Shown here: one piece after another, positions 25,351 through 34,665 of the stretch
Layout: the number at the start of each line of letters is the position of its first letter
Position numbering within the stretch: position 1 is the stretch's first letter
Source: Chitinophagales bacterium
GTDB taxonomy: Bacteria; Bacteroidota; Bacteroidia; Chitinophagales; Saprospiraceae
Direction of reading: 5' to 3'
Assembly: GCA_017303875.1 (NCBI GenBank)
Contig: JAFLBP010000020.1
Span: forward strand, 1-64,000
Length of the DNA stretch: 64,000 nucleotides
Notes under the pieces: generated by a model
Databases searched by the model: none
Seen by the model: only the letters and a program-made list of their open reading frames with translations
What the model was told of the DNA's origin: nothing
Translations under genes and position numbers: made by a program

Positions 25351-26508
25351 CCTTCTTACCACCCACTGCGCCCAGCGAAAGCCCAATACCCAGGCGCCAA
25401 TTTTTACCAAAGCCGGCGCGTTGGTCAATATCCTCATAATCAAAGTATTACGCCGCATTTCAGCGCCAATGATCCGGAAGAGATTTTTTTCATAACGCTG
25501 CAAAAACGCCGCATCGAAGCGTTGCTGCGCAAAAGCCTCCCGAACGGTATCCGCCGCCTCCCGCCCGCTGATTATGGCATTGCTGATGCCATCGCCCGAA
25601 AGCGGATCTACCAGCGATGCCGCATCGCCGGCCAATAAAAAATGATCGCCCGACATACGCGGCCGATGCGAGCCGAGCGCCAGTCCGAAGCCTTCCAGTT
25701 TTCCCAATTGTTCACTGCCTGCAAAACGTTCGCGCAGCTCCGGCGAAGCCTGAATGAAAGCCTGTAACTGTGTTTTCAGGTTTACTTTTTTCCGCGAAAT
25801 ACTGTCGCTCAGCATCCCGAAACCAACATTGCTGATCTTATCCGTAATCGGAAACACCCACAAATAACCGGGCGCAAATTGCGGCAGCATGAAAATTTCA
25901 GTCCGTTCTGCTTCCATGCCTTTTACGTTGCTGTAATAAGTCCTTACAGCCGCCGCATGATCTTTAAGCCTGATTTTGGAGCCGTTCAGGGTTTTGGCCA
26001 CAAAAGATTGTGAACCGTCGCAAGCCACCAGCATCCGCGTTTTGAAATACTGCGCGGAAGTCTTGTTGCCAACAACATACGCCTGGTCTGTTTTTTCAAG
26101 GGAATTGACCAAAAAACCTTCCCGGATACTTATTTCAGGGGCATATTTTTTCACGCCCTCCAGCAGTGCATTGTCAAAATCCACCCTCCGGCAGCAATAT
26201 GCCTCCAGTACCCAACTGATCTCAAAGGAACGCTTCAGGCCAAAGTCCATGCGGGTGCGCCGACTGCTTGTTTTTTCCGGAAGGGCACGGATGTCTTCAG
26301 CTGCTTCAGGACAAATGCCTGCCAGCACTTTCATACTGCGGCCGCCCACGGCGTCGCCACAAATTTTGTCGCGTGGAAAAACGGCCTTGTCGAGCAACAG
26401 CACTTTCAGGCCGCTGTCGCGCAGGCGCAAGGCACAGGTAGCGCCGGCAGGGCCGGCGCCGAGAATCAATACGTCGTAATATTCAATTTCCTGATAATCA
26501 GGAAGCAT
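25342..26508 (-). CDS. FAD-dependent oxidoreductase, geranylgeranyl-reductase family
   Basis: A 388-residue flavoprotein starting at ATG 26508 (MLPDYQE); a longer form to 26550 would run into the preceding gene. The N-terminal FAD loop is YDVLILGAGPAGATCALRLRDSG, followed by KAVFPRDKICGDAVGG, and the second FAD contact is LLAGDAASLVDPLSGDGISNAI. These are the marks of the geranylgeranyl reductase / digeranylgeranylglycerophospholipid reductase-like family, which reduces isoprenoid or related double bonds; the substrate is not known. It overlaps the end of the arginine decarboxylase gene by 11 bases, so the two are translationally coupled. Confidence 0.8.
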   Translation of the reverse strand: MLPDYQEIEYYDVLILGAGPAGATCALRLRDSGLKVLLLDKAVFPRDKICGDAVGGRSMKVLAGICPEAAEDIRALPEKTSSRRTRMDFGLKRSFEISWVLEAYCCRRVDFDNALLEGVKKYAPEISIREGFLVNSLEKTDQAYVVGNKTSAQYFKTRMLVACDGSQSFVAKTLNGSKIRLKDHAAAVRTYYSNVKGMEAERTEIFMLPQFAPGYLWVFPITDKISNVGFGMLSDSISRKKVNLKTQLQAFIQASPELRERFAGSEQLGKLEGFGLALGSHRPRMSGDHFLLAGDAASLVDPLSGDGISNAIISGREAADTVREAFAQQRFDAAFLQRYEKNLFRIIGAEMRRNTLIMRILTNAPALVKIGAWVLGFRWAQWVVRRVL

Positions 26509-27919
26509 AAGGCGAATCGTAGCCCAGAATGCGCAACATGGAGTCGGCATCCTGTTCCTGGAAAACTTCCCAATCGGTGAATTCGCCGTAGTAGTTTTTG
26601 TCGATCAGGATATGCCGCGGCGAGGGCAAGAGGCAGTGTTTCAAACCGCCATAACCGCTCAGGGCTTCCTGATATGCGCCCGTGTGGAAGAAGCCGAGAT
26701 AAAGCGGCTCGTCTTTTTCCTCACTGTACATCGGCAGGTATACCTGGTTGATATGCGCCTCGGAATTGTAGTAATCAGCGTTATCGCAACTGATACCGCC
26801 GATATTCACTTTTTGGTATTCCTTATCCCAGTGGTTGATGGGCAGCAGGATAAAGCGCTCCTTGATCCCCCAACTGTCGGGCAGGGTATTGATGAGCGAA
26901 TTATCAAGCATGTACCACTGTTCGGCGTCGTTTTGTTGTTTTTTGCCAATGACGGAGAAAATGGTGGCGCCACTTTCGCCCACGGTGTATTTTCCGAATT
27001 CGGAATAAATATCCGGCTCGGGAACGCCTTCGTCGTCGCAGTATTGTTTGATGATCCGCACGATCTCATTGACCATGTAGGGGTAATCATATTCAAAGCC
27101 GAGGGAGTTGCGGATGGGCATACCGCCACCGATGTTGAGGGCGGTAAGCGTCGGACAAATTTTACGCAGCTCGCAGTAGGTTTTGATACCTTTTTTAAGC
27201 TCCGTCCAGTAGTAGAGGTTGTCTTTGATGCCAATATCCACAAAAAAGTGGAGCATTTTCAGCTCAAATTTCGGATTGTTGGCAATTTTATCCTTGTAAA
27301 ACTGAATCACATGGCTTTGGCGAATACCCAAGCGGGAGGTATAGAACTCAAAGTTGGGTTCTTCTTCCGTGGCCATGCGGATTCCGATGCTTTGTTTTTC
27401 TTTTTTAAGCAGGGCATTATAGGCTTCAAATTCCTGCTCGTTGTCGCACACCGGGGTAATATTGGTAAATCCTTCCTGATCAATCAGGTGTACAATTTTG
27501 CGGATGTAGGATTCCGGTTTGTACCCGTTATTGACAATAATTGTGCTGCGGTTGATTTTTCCCAATTTGTACAGGCGCCACACCAAGTCGAGGTCGAACG
27601 CAGAGGAGGTTTCCAGCTGCGTACCATTTTTCAACACCTCATTTAAGACAAATGCAAAATGCGAACTTTTGGTACAGTAGCAATACACGTATTTGCCATT
27701 GTAGCCATAACGCGACATCGCATCGCGGAACAGCTTGCGGGCGGTCTGGATTTTTTCTCCGATCTTGGGAAGATAGGTCAGTTTTAAGGGGGTGCCATAC
27801 CGCTGAATCAAATCCTGAATGTCTATCTCATTGAATAAGAGGCGGTTGTTGCTGAGGCGGAATCCGTCTTGCGGAAAGTCGAATGTTTGTGCTACGAGTT
27901 CGTAGTACGTATTCTTCAT
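26498..27919 (-). CDS. speA: Arginine decarboxylase-like PLP enzyme (fold III)
   Basis: A 473-residue fold-III PLP decarboxylase, probably the Bacteroidota biosynthetic arginine decarboxylase that makes agmatine for polyamine synthesis. The PLP lysine is in YVYCYCTKSSHFAF; the glycine loop is LNIGGGMPI; EFGKYTVGESGA and the catalytic Cys-Asp pair in GISCDNADYY follow. It is shorter than E. coli SpeA (which is over 600 residues) but like the Bacteroidota group. Diaminopimelate or carboxynorspermidine decarboxylase is less likely from the motif context. A -7 box is 64 bases upstream. Confidence 0.8.
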   Translation of the reverse strand: MKNTYYELVAQTFDFPQDGFRLSNNRLLFNEIDIQDLIQRYGTPLKLTYLPKIGEKIQTARKLFRDAMSRYGYNGKYVYCYCTKSSHFAFVLNEVLKNGTQLETSSAFDLDLVWRLYKLGKINRSTIIVNNGYKPESYIRKIVHLIDQEGFTNITPVCDNEQEFEAYNALLKKEKQSIGIRMATEEEPNFEFYTSRLGIRQSHVIQFYKDKIANNPKFELKMLHFFVDIGIKDNLYYWTELKKGIKTYCELRKICPTLTALNIGGGMPIRNSLGFEYDYPYMVNEIVRIIKQYCDDEGVPEPDIYSEFGKYTVGESGATIFSVIGKKQQNDAEQWYMLDNSLINTLPDSWGIKERFILLPINHWDKEYQKVNIGGISCDNADYYNSEAHINQVYLPMYSEEKDEPLYLGFFHTGAYQEALSGYGGLKHCLLPSPRHILIDKNYYGEFTDWEVFQEQDADSMLRILGYDSPYAS

Positions 27920-27982
27920 GGGTATTTGCTCCCTTTAAATAGTGATGAAGCGCCGGCATCAAGCGTACGGCGTTTTGCTTCG

Positions 27983-27990
27983 CAAATGTA
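27983..27990 (-). promoter_or_regulatory. -7 box for the arginine decarboxylase gene
   Basis: CAAATGTA on the plus strand is TACATTTG on the coding strand. It sits between the LysE-type gene stop and the decarboxylase start. Confidence 0.45.
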
Positions 27991-28001
27991 GAAAAAAAGT
28001 A

Positions 28002-28658
28002 TTACTTCGGCTTGCGGAACATTTTTACCAGCATGGCAATTGCGGCCAATAAAAACAAGCTGCCGATAATGGCGTGTAAAACCCAGCCCCAGGCCTGCAT
28101 TTTTTGATAAGCCAACACGCCTCCTACGATGTAAATGCTGTGTCCGACTATGGTGCCAATACCAAGTCCCACACAAAAAACGGTGTAATGCAGGTTGACG
28201 GGTTGAAGCCTTCCGCGCGCAGCCAGGGCGGAAAGGGTGGCAAACCAGAAAGGGAAAAGGGTAGGGGTCATGGCGCGCAAAGCCATTCCGAAGAGGAAAG
28301 GCGGCATGGCGTCGTCAAGTCCGTGCGGCTTGGGTGCTGAAGGGTCGGCCATAGCCGACCGGAAGCTGCCAAAAGCAAACAAGAGGAGCAGCAACACCAC
28401 AAAACCCTGAATATATTTGAATAGATGCGCGCGTTTGTTGATCCATTCCACGCCATACATGGAAATACGCACCAGTACAGCCTCGGTGAGGGCAGCGCCT
28501 GCGGAAAACAGAAAACCGGCCTGCAAACCGTGTTCCACCGCCGAATTCATAGCCGCCAGGTTGATGATCGCCGGTGGCATGGAACCTGCCGCACTGATAC
28601 CAAAGGCGATGAAAAACAGGCTCAGGACTCCTGATCCAGGTTCAGACTGTGCTCGCAT
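28002..28658 (-). CDS. LysE-type amino acid exporter
   Basis: A 218-residue inner-membrane protein of the LysE translocator superfamily, with about six hydrophobic segments (LSLFFIAFGISAAGSMPPAIINLA at the N terminus, FVVLLLLLFAFGSF, MALRAMTPTLFPFWFATLSAL, and two at the C terminus). The family exports amino acids or similar small molecules. The ATG at 28658 overlaps the upstream ATP-grasp gene by 37 bases, so the pair is likely co-translated, which hints that the exporter may handle a product of the ligase. That link is inference. Confidence 0.75.
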   Translation of the reverse strand: MRAQSEPGSGVLSLFFIAFGISAAGSMPPAIINLAAMNSAVEHGLQAGFLFSAGAALTEAVLVRISMYGVEWINKRAHLFKYIQGFVVLLLLLFAFGSFRSAMADPSAPKPHGLDDAMPPFLFGMALRAMTPTLFPFWFATLSALAARGRLQPVNLHYTVFCVGLGIGTIVGHSIYIVGGVLAYQKMQAWGWVLHAIIGSLFLLAAIAMLVKMFRKPK

Positions 28659-29803
28659 TCATTCATGATTTTAAAGTGGGCTTTGCTGCGTTGCAAGTGT
28701 TTCCAGCCGCGCATAAAGGGCCAGTAAGAGGTTCCGTGGGCATTGTTGTATCTGGAAATTTCAAATAGTGTTCTCCAGTGGTACAGCACAATTTTATAAG
28801 CCTGAAACAGGGTGTTGCCGCAGTGGTAAATGTGGTTCGGACCTGCGCCCGCGCCGTTGAACTCCAGCACCGTAAAGTTTTTGCCCTGCTTGATGTCTTC
28901 CAAAGACGCTGTTTTTATATCATAACGCCCCCAATAAAACTGATCTTTGTACAAACTGTAGTCATCAAGCAGCCGCTCCAGGGTATCGGTGATATGGGCA
29001 TTGTAGTTGACAATGCGCGCACCGCGGTTGCGGTTGCCAGCGTCGGAAAGCTGATAGCGCTCAGCTGCCGGAACTACCAGGGCCAGCTTGTCCTCATGTC
29101 GTTCATACAACTCGTACAACTGTTTGCGCGCAAAAGGATGCGCAATCATCAGCTCCCGAAGCGTGGATTTGCCGTTGCCGATTACATGCAGCGGGTCGCG
29201 GCCGGTCATGGCCGTTATTTTTCCGCGCGATTGCCCGGGGTATCGGATATAAAAAATACTGACCTCCAGCGGATAATCAGCCAGGTCCTGAATCAGATAA
29301 TTTGCGGGCGAAGCCGCGTGGTATTTTTTCAGTTGTGCCGCATTTTTTATTTTGCGAAACATATAACCTTTCATCCCGATATCCGGCTTAACAATAAAAG
29401 GATAATCAAAACCGGCGTCCTGCATTTTTTGTAAAACAGTCGCTAAAGGTTCTTCCGGCGAGATATAAATGGTTTTGGGATAGCTGCCGGGCGGCAGCAG
29501 GTTATACATTTCACTTTTGGTCTCACCTTCAAATCCGCCAAATTCGAGTCCGGGATTAGAACTGGTAAAAAACCAAAAGGAGCGGGCGCGGATACAATAC
29601 CAAAACCAGATAAACGAAATGGGCCAGTAGAACCCGTAAGGTTTCCATTGCTCCCATTTGCTCAGTTTTTGCCAAAAATCGTAGAGCCGTAGCTGCCAGC
29701 TGTAATCGGGATGGTGTTTCATCAATATGCGGTAGAAAAATGCCAGCGCCTGCTGCCATTTTCCAGTTTGTTGTTGGTAAAAAGGCAGCAGGCAGCGAGA
29801 CAT
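28622..29803 (-). CDS. ATP-grasp domain protein (D-Ala-D-Ala ligase-like)
   Basis: A 393-residue protein with an aromatic-rich, possibly membrane-associated N-terminal part (PYGFYWPISFIWFWYC near residues 55-75, then FFTSSNPGLEFGGFEGETKS) and an ATP-grasp domain. ATP-binding elements include YPFIVKPDIGMKGYMFRKI and, for the metal site, FTVLEFNGAGAGPNH. ATP-grasp enzymes join a carboxylate to an amine or thiol via an acyl phosphate; the substrates here are unknown. Its ATG follows the stop of the cystathionine beta-synthase gene with no gap (TAA then ATG), so it is translationally coupled to it. Confidence 0.75.
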   Translation of the reverse strand: MSRCLLPFYQQQTGKWQQALAFFYRILMKHHPDYSWQLRLYDFWQKLSKWEQWKPYGFYWPISFIWFWYCIRARSFWFFTSSNPGLEFGGFEGETKSEMYNLLPPGSYPKTIYISPEEPLATVLQKMQDAGFDYPFIVKPDIGMKGYMFRKIKNAAQLKKYHAASPANYLIQDLADYPLEVSIFYIRYPGQSRGKITAMTGRDPLHVIGNGKSTLRELMIAHPFARKQLYELYERHEDKLALVVPAAERYQLSDAGNRNRGARIVNYNAHITDTLERLLDDYSLYKDQFYWGRYDIKTASLEDIKQGKNFTVLEFNGAGAGPNHIYHCGNTLFQAYKIVLYHWRTLFEISRYNNAHGTSYWPFMRGWKHLQRSKAHFKIMNECEHSLNLDQES

Positions 29804-31162
29804 TTAAATGGCCTGAATCAGGTCGTATTGCGTGATAATATGCGGCATTCCGGAGCGGTCGATGGAAATAACGGCCGGAATTTCCTTGCTGATGTAACGG
29901 TTCAGGTGGCTGATGGGCGTCTCGGCTTTTACCATCGGGAAGGCTTGACCCATGACCTCCTTTACCAAATGTTCGGCGTTGTACAGCGGGTTTTCAAGCA
30001 GGAAGTTCAGCACCTGAATTTCCGTGATGGAGCCGATGATATTTTCGCCGTCCATAACCGGAAGCTGGCTAATATCGTGTTTTTTCATCAATTCGAAGGC
30101 ATGGCGCACGGTTTCTGTGCCGGAAATGCTGATAAACTGCCGGTTTTTCTTGCGTGCCACAAGATCGGAGACCTTCAATTCATCTTCCAGGAAGCCGCGC
30201 TCGCGCATCCAGTCGTCGTTGTAAATTTTACCCACATAACGGCTGCCGTGGTCGTGAAAAATCACGACTACCACGTCGTCTTTCGTCAGTTCGCCGCGCA
30301 GTTGCCACAAGGCGCCGACAGCCGAGCCGGCCGAATACCCCAGCAACAGCCCTTCTTCCCGGGCCAGCTTGCGCGCCCAGAGCGCCGCGTCTTTATCCGT
30401 TACTTTTTCAAATTTGCTGATGACGCTGAAATCCACATTTTGCGGCAAAATATCTTCCCCGATACCCTCCGTGATGTAGGGATAAATTTCTTTAGGGTCA
30501 AAAATGCCGGTTTCGTGGAATTTTTTAAAGCCCGAACCAAAGGTATCGGCGCCCCAAACCTTGATATTCGGATTTTTTTCGAGCAGGTATTTGGCCGTAC
30601 CGCTGACGGTGCCACCGGTACCCACGCCCACCACGAGGTGCGTGATTTTTCCTTCCGTTTGCTCCCAGATTTCGGGGCCGGTGCTTTCATAATGCGCCTG
30701 GCGGTTGGAGAGGTTGTCGTATTGGTTGCACCAGAAGGAATTTGGAATTTCCTGGCTCAGGCGGCGCGCCACGGAATAGTAGGAGCGCGGATCTTCCGGC
30801 TCTACATTGGTCGGGCAAACGATCACCTCGGCGCCCAGCGCCTTGAGCAGGTCGACTTTTTCCTTGCTCTGCTTATCGGTAGTGGTGAAAATACAGCGGT
30901 AGTCGCGCACGCAACCCACCAAGGCAAGGCCCATGCCGGTATTGCCGGAAGTACATTCGATGATGGTGCCGCCGGGCTTGAGGTCGCCGCGGGCTTCGGC
31001 ATCGTCGATCATTTTAACGGCCATACGGTCTTTGATCGAGTTACCGGGGTTGAAGGTTTCCACTTTGGCCAGCACGAGGGCGGGCACTTCGGAAAGCACT
31101 TTGTTGATTTTCACGAGCGGCGTATTGCCGATGGTTTCGAGAATGTTGTCTTTGTAGTTCAT
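29804..31162 (-). CDS. Cystathionine beta-synthase with C-terminal CBS pair
   Basis: A 452-residue PLP enzyme that joins homocysteine and serine, or acts as an O-acetylserine-type cysteine synthase. The PLP lysine is K44 in NPGNSIKDR; the asparagine loop is CTSGNTGMG and the phosphate loop GVGTGGTVSG. After residue about 335 come two CBS domains (VSDLVARKKNRQFISI, DISQLPVMDGENIIGSITE, VKEVMGQAFPMV), which in other enzymes bind S-adenosylmethionine or nucleotides. There is no N-terminal haem domain. It is upstream of the ATP-grasp gene and coupled to it, and follows the kinase gene by 22 bases. Confidence 0.88.
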   Translation of the reverse strand: MNYKDNILETIGNTPLVKINKVLSEVPALVLAKVETFNPGNSIKDRMAVKMIDDAEARGDLKPGGTIIECTSGNTGMGLALVGCVRDYRCIFTTTDKQSKEKVDLLKALGAEVIVCPTNVEPEDPRSYYSVARRLSQEIPNSFWCNQYDNLSNRQAHYESTGPEIWEQTEGKITHLVVGVGTGGTVSGTAKYLLEKNPNIKVWGADTFGSGFKKFHETGIFDPKEIYPYITEGIGEDILPQNVDFSVISKFEKVTDKDAALWARKLAREEGLLLGYSAGSAVGALWQLRGELTKDDVVVVIFHDHGSRYVGKIYNDDWMRERGFLEDELKVSDLVARKKNRQFISISGTETVRHAFELMKKHDISQLPVMDGENIIGSITEIQVLNFLLENPLYNAEHLVKEVMGQAFPMVKAETPISHLNRYISKEIPAVISIDRSGMPHIITQYDLIQAI

Positions 31163-31183
31163 ATTTGATCGGACGACGGCAAA

Positions 31184-31828
31184 TCAGGGCCGGAGTTTAC
31201 GAAAGCTGAGTCCCGGCGGGTGTTTTTCTTCAAGGATGTTCAGGATTTTGAAGAAATTTTCATCATTTTCCTGAAAGTCAGCATCTTCGAGGTCGAGCAC
31301 AACGACGGGTGTTTCCTGTTCGTTTTTGAAAAAATCGAAATAAACGTTCTGGATTTCCTGAAGGTATTGGGGGCTGATATTTTGCTCAATATTGCGACCG
31401 CGTTTTGCAATTTGCTGCAACAAAACCTCTACCGGCCGGTGCAGAAACAGCAACAAATCGGGCTTGGGAAAGGTAGCATTCAGTACGCCAAAAAGCCGTT
31501 GAAACAAGCGGAATTCTTCTTCGTTGAGGTTATTTTTTGCAAAAAGCAGGGTTTTTACAAAAAAATAATCTGCCACCGTAAAGTTACTGAACAGGTCGGG
31601 CTGCGAAAAATGCTCCGATAATTGTTTATGCCTTTCGGTCATAAAAAACAGCTCCACGGGGAAGGCATAACGTTCTGGCTGCTCGTAAAAAGGCGGCAGA
31701 AAAGGGTTGTCGGTAAATTGTTCCAATACCAATGCACAACCGGCATGTTGGGCCATGCGGTGGCAGAGGGTGGTTTTACCGGCGCCGATATTGCCCTCAA
31801 CGGCGATGAATGGGTAAATGCGCTTCAC
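31184..31828 (-). CDS. Deoxynucleoside kinase
   Basis: A 214-residue kinase of the deoxynucleoside kinase family, which phosphorylates deoxyadenosine, deoxyguanosine or similar salvage substrates. The P-loop is EGNIGAGKTTL at the N terminus, followed by the substrate-side EQFTDNPFLPPFY, the TERHKQL segment and the lid RGRNIEQNI. It starts 12 bases after the folK stop. The folK plus deoxynucleoside kinase order is known in other Bacteroidota, which supports both calls. Confidence 0.88.
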   Translation of the reverse strand: MKRIYPFIAVEGNIGAGKTTLCHRMAQHAGCALVLEQFTDNPFLPPFYEQPERYAFPVELFFMTERHKQLSEHFSQPDLFSNFTVADYFFVKTLLFAKNNLNEEEFRLFQRLFGVLNATFPKPDLLLFLHRPVEVLLQQIAKRGRNIEQNISPQYLQEIQNVYFDFFKNEQETPVVVLDLEDADFQENDENFFKILNILEEKHPPGLSFRKLRP

Positions 31829-31839
31829 GTTGCGGGCGA

Positions 31840-32355
31840 TTAGTCCAGCATGACCACATCAGAAGGGTCATCGCAAGCCATAAACAACTCATCGATGGGC
31901 TGTTGGAGGATGGGATGCTCCAGCGTGGGCGCAATTTCCATCAGCGGAATGAGCACAAAAGCGCGCTGGTGCAATTCCGGGTGCGGGATGGTCAGGCCTT
32001 TATCGCGGATCACGCGGCGGCCATAAAAAAGGATGTCAATGTCAATCGGACGCGGACCCCATTTTTCCCCCACTTTGCGTTGGCGGCCGAGCTGGCGCTC
32101 GATTTTGCCGATATATTCCAGCATTTCACGCGGCTCCTGGGTCGTGTTGATCATAATCACCTGATTCAGGAAGCTGTCCTGCTCGGTGTTGCCCCAGGGC
32201 TGGGTTTCATAAATTTTACTTTGCTTGGCAATTTTCCCGATCAGCTGGGAAATGCCTTGGCGGGCGGCGCGCAGGTTTTCACTGCGGTTGCCCTCATTAC
32301 TCCCCAACGAGAGATATACATTGATGTACTTCTTGGGTGGAATCGGCTGCGACAT
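31840..32355 (-). CDS. folK: 2-amino-4-hydroxy-6-hydroxymethyldihydropteridine pyrophosphokinase
   Basis: FolK transfers pyrophosphate from ATP to the pterin, a step in folate synthesis. The protein has 171 residues. Signature segments are YLSLGSNEGNR near the N terminus, ETQPWGNTEQDSFLNQV, and the active-site GPRPIDIDILFYG followed by IPHPELHQRAFVLIPL. The gene is first in a leftward operon with the deoxynucleoside kinase. A -7 box sits 24 bases upstream. Confidence 0.93.
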   Translation of the reverse strand: MSQPIPPKKYINVYLSLGSNEGNRSENLRAARQGISQLIGKIAKQSKIYETQPWGNTEQDSFLNQVIMINTTQEPREMLEYIGKIERQLGRQRKVGEKWGPRPIDIDILFYGRRVIRDKGLTIPHPELHQRAFVLIPLMEIAPTLEHPILQQPIDELFMACDDPSDVVMLD

Positions 32356-32379
32356 AGGCCTCTTTTCTGTTTAAGCGCG

Positions 32380-32387
32380 CAAAGGTA
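32380..32387 (-). promoter_or_regulatory. -7 box for folK
   Basis: CAAAGGTA on the plus strand, TACCTTTG on the coding strand. Confidence 0.5.
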
Positions 32388-32446
32388 CAAAATTCGGCGC
32401 CAATGTAAACTTTAGTGCATCAACCAAAAAAGATTTTGAGAAGCCT

Positions 32447-32454
32447 TATCTTTG
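32447..32454 (+). promoter_or_regulatory. -7 box for the lipoprotein at 32499
   Basis: TATCTTTG, 44 bases before the ATG; it may also serve glpD and the aquaglyceroporin gene downstream. Confidence 0.5.
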
Positions 32455-32498
32455 TAGCGCTTTTCAGAATCATTATTTGCATCATTTCATTTTAAAAC

Positions 32499-32999
32499 AT
32501 GAAAAAATATTTCCTTGTTGTCGTGTCCGCGGTGGCACTCTTAGCTTGTAACGGCGTAGACAAAACGCTGGTGTCCGACATTCAAAACAACATCCAATCC
32601 CTGCAAAGCAATAGCGCCGGCATCGAATCGAGTTTTGCCAAGGCCCAAAGCCTGAGTGAAAAACTAAAAACGGCCTCCGATACCACGCTGATGGATGGCG
32701 TCTATTTTGCTGAATATTCCAACCGCGTCAGTATGCTGGTGCAAAAATGCCAGGCCACCAAAATTGAAAACGACGATCAGATTGCCAAACTCGAAACCCT
32801 GAAAAAAGACTACGAAGCTGGCAAACTCAAAAAAGAGGAATTGATGCCGGAATTTGAGCTGCTCAAACAAAACAGCAGCGGCAAGGCTGCCCTGCTGACG
32901 CGTATCGACTCGCTCATTGGCGCCACGGAAACAGATTTCCTGAATTTCCTCAGCACCGGCAAACCCTCTGATGAGATCAAGGCACGCGCAGGACAATAA
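32499..32999 (+). CDS. Small helical lipoprotein of unknown function
   Basis: A 166-residue predicted lipoprotein with a lipobox ending ALLAC. The mature part is rich in Lys, Glu, Gln and Ser with heptad-like spacing (IQNNIQSLQSNSAGIESSF, IAKLETLKKDYEAGKLKKEEL), so it is probably mostly helical or coiled-coil. I do not recognise a family. It begins 44 bases after a good -7 box and is 18 bases before glpD, so the three rightward genes may form one unit. Confidence 0.7.
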   Translation: MKKYFLVVVSAVALLACNGVDKTLVSDIQNNIQSLQSNSAGIESSFAKAQSLSEKLKTASDTTLMDGVYFAEYSNRVSMLVQKCQATKIENDDQIAKLETLKKDYEAGKLKKEELMPEFELLKQNSSGKAALLTRIDSLIGATETDFLNFLSTGKPSDEIKARAGQ

Positions 33000-33017
33000 C
33001 TCCCTAAAAAAATCCCT

Positions 33018-34652
33018 ATGCATCGGGCGCAACAACTGGCAACCCTGGCCACTAAATCCTTCGATCTGTGTATCATCGGTGGAGGCGCCAGCGGCGCCGG
33101 CGCTGCGCTCGATGCCGCTTTGCGCGGCTATTCGGTCTGCCTGATTGAAAAGGAAGACTTTGCCGCCGACACCTCCTCCCGCTCCACCAAACTCATCCAC
33201 GGCGGCGTTCGTTACCTCGAACAGGCGTTTAAAAAATTAGACCTGGCCCAGCTCAAACAGGTGCGCCATGGCTTGTCGGAACGCCGCATCCTGCTCGATC
33301 TGGCGCCCCACCTGGCGCGCCCGTTGCCCATTCTCACGCCTGTACGCTCCTATGTGGAGCTGTTGTATTACGCCATCGGATTAAAGCTGTACGGCTGGTT
33401 TGCCCGGCACGACAAACTGCCCAAAAGCAAGGCACTTTCCCGCGCTGAAGCGCTTCGTCGAATGCCCACGCTATCCAAAGCGCGCACCTATGGCGCTGTT
33501 TTGTACTACGATGGACAGCTCGACGACGCCCGTTATTGCCTTGCCCTCGCACAGGCCGCCGCCGAAGAAGGCGCCTGTGTGCTGAATCATATCACCTTGA
33601 CAGGTTTTGAAAAAGATGCCAGGGATCGCCTGCAAACGGCCCTCCTGAGCGATCAGCTCAGTGGCGCGCAGTATCAGGTGCAGGCCCGTTTTTTCCTGAA
33701 CTGTACGGGGCCGGCAGCTGATACCATCCGCCAAATGGCCAATAGCGCTGCAATCGCCCGCATCCGTCCTTCCAAAGGGGTACACGCTGTATTGCCCGGC
33801 GCCGTGTTGCAATCCGAGCACGCCATGCTCATCCCGAAAACGCCCGACGGCCGTGTGATTTTTGCCATTCCCTACGAAGGCGCGGTGCTACTTGGCACCA
33901 CCGACACCCCGTATGAATCCCGGGCACAGGAGCCGCTGCTGGAAGCCGCAGAATTAGATTACCTCATCGAAACCCTGCAACCTTATTTGTCGGAAACGGT
34001 GGATAAACGCCATTTGAAAGCCGGCTTTGCGGGCGTACGCCCTTTAATTTCTGCATCCGGAAACAAAAGCACCAAGCGCCTGCTCCGCGACCACGAAGTG
34101 GAATACGAAGCGCAATCCGGACTATTGAGTCTGCTCGGCGGCAAGTGGACTACTTATCGATTGATGGCCAAAGATGCCGTAGATCAATTTGAACTTTTGT
34201 ATAAAAATACAATAAGTGCCTGTAAAACAGATACTTATTTGCTTCCTGGCGCAACAGATTTTAAAAATGTAGATGCAAGTACAGTAGCTACGGCGCTTGA
34301 AGTGCCCTTACGTGTCGCTACGCACCTGTGCGATAAATACGGCAGCCGGGTGCTTGCCTTTGCGGCCTTGCTGGAAAAAGATTCTTCGGGCCGGAATTTG
34401 CTACATTCCGAACATCCGTATATTGCGGCGGAAGTGCAGTATGCCGTAGAGCAGGAAATGGCCTGTACCCTGCGCGATTTTCTGGCCCGGCGTATTCGCC
34501 TGGAAATAACAGACTGGCAGGCTGCACACGACACGGCCCCCGCTGTGGCCTTGATTATGGGCAAACTATTGCATTGGAGCGAAAGCAAAACACAGCAGGA
34601 AACCGCTGATTATCAGGCCTTAATCAGGCATTTTCAAAACATGATTCAATAA
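33018..34652 (+). CDS. glpD: Glycerol-3-phosphate dehydrogenase, FAD-dependent
   Basis: GlpD oxidises sn-glycerol 3-phosphate to dihydroxyacetone phosphate and passes electrons to quinone at the inner membrane. The 544-residue protein has the FAD loop CIIGGGASGAGAALDAALRG, then DTSSRSTKLIHGGVRYLEQ typical of the family, a middle FAIPYEGAVLLGTTDTPYE segment and a C-terminal cap domain. It is 18 bases after the lipoprotein gene and 13 bases before the aquaglyceroporin gene, which fits use of imported glycerol; a glycerol kinase is not in the window. Confidence 0.93.
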   Translation: MHRAQQLATLATKSFDLCIIGGGASGAGAALDAALRGYSVCLIEKEDFAADTSSRSTKLIHGGVRYLEQAFKKLDLAQLKQVRHGLSERRILLDLAPHLARPLPILTPVRSYVELLYYAIGLKLYGWFARHDKLPKSKALSRAEALRRMPTLSKARTYGAVLYYDGQLDDARYCLALAQAAAEEGACVLNHITLTGFEKDARDRLQTALLSDQLSGAQYQVQARFFLNCTGPAADTIRQMANSAAIARIRPSKGVHAVLPGAVLQSEHAMLIPKTPDGRVIFAIPYEGAVLLGTTDTPYESRAQEPLLEAAELDYLIETLQPYLSETVDKRHLKAGFAGVRPLISASGNKSTKRLLRDHEVEYEAQSGLLSLLGGKWTTYRLMAKDAVDQFELLYKNTISACKTDTYLLPGATDFKNVDASTVATALEVPLRVATHLCDKYGSRVLAFAALLEKDSSGRNLLHSEHPYIAAEVQYAVEQEMACTLRDFLARRIRLEITDWQAAHDTAPAVALIMGKLLHWSESKTQQETADYQALIRHFQNMIQ

Positions 34653-34665
34653 TTTACGTATCACA

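Noticed and set aside
26612..27646. Rightward frame opposite the arginine decarboxylase gene
   Set aside because: Shadow of a well-supported gene, with no domain of its own.
29711..31168. Long rightward open frame opposite the cystathionine beta-synthase and ATP-grasp genes
   Set aside because: It is fully antisense to genes with intact catalytic motifs, and its translation has no recognisable domain; it is a by-product of codon bias.
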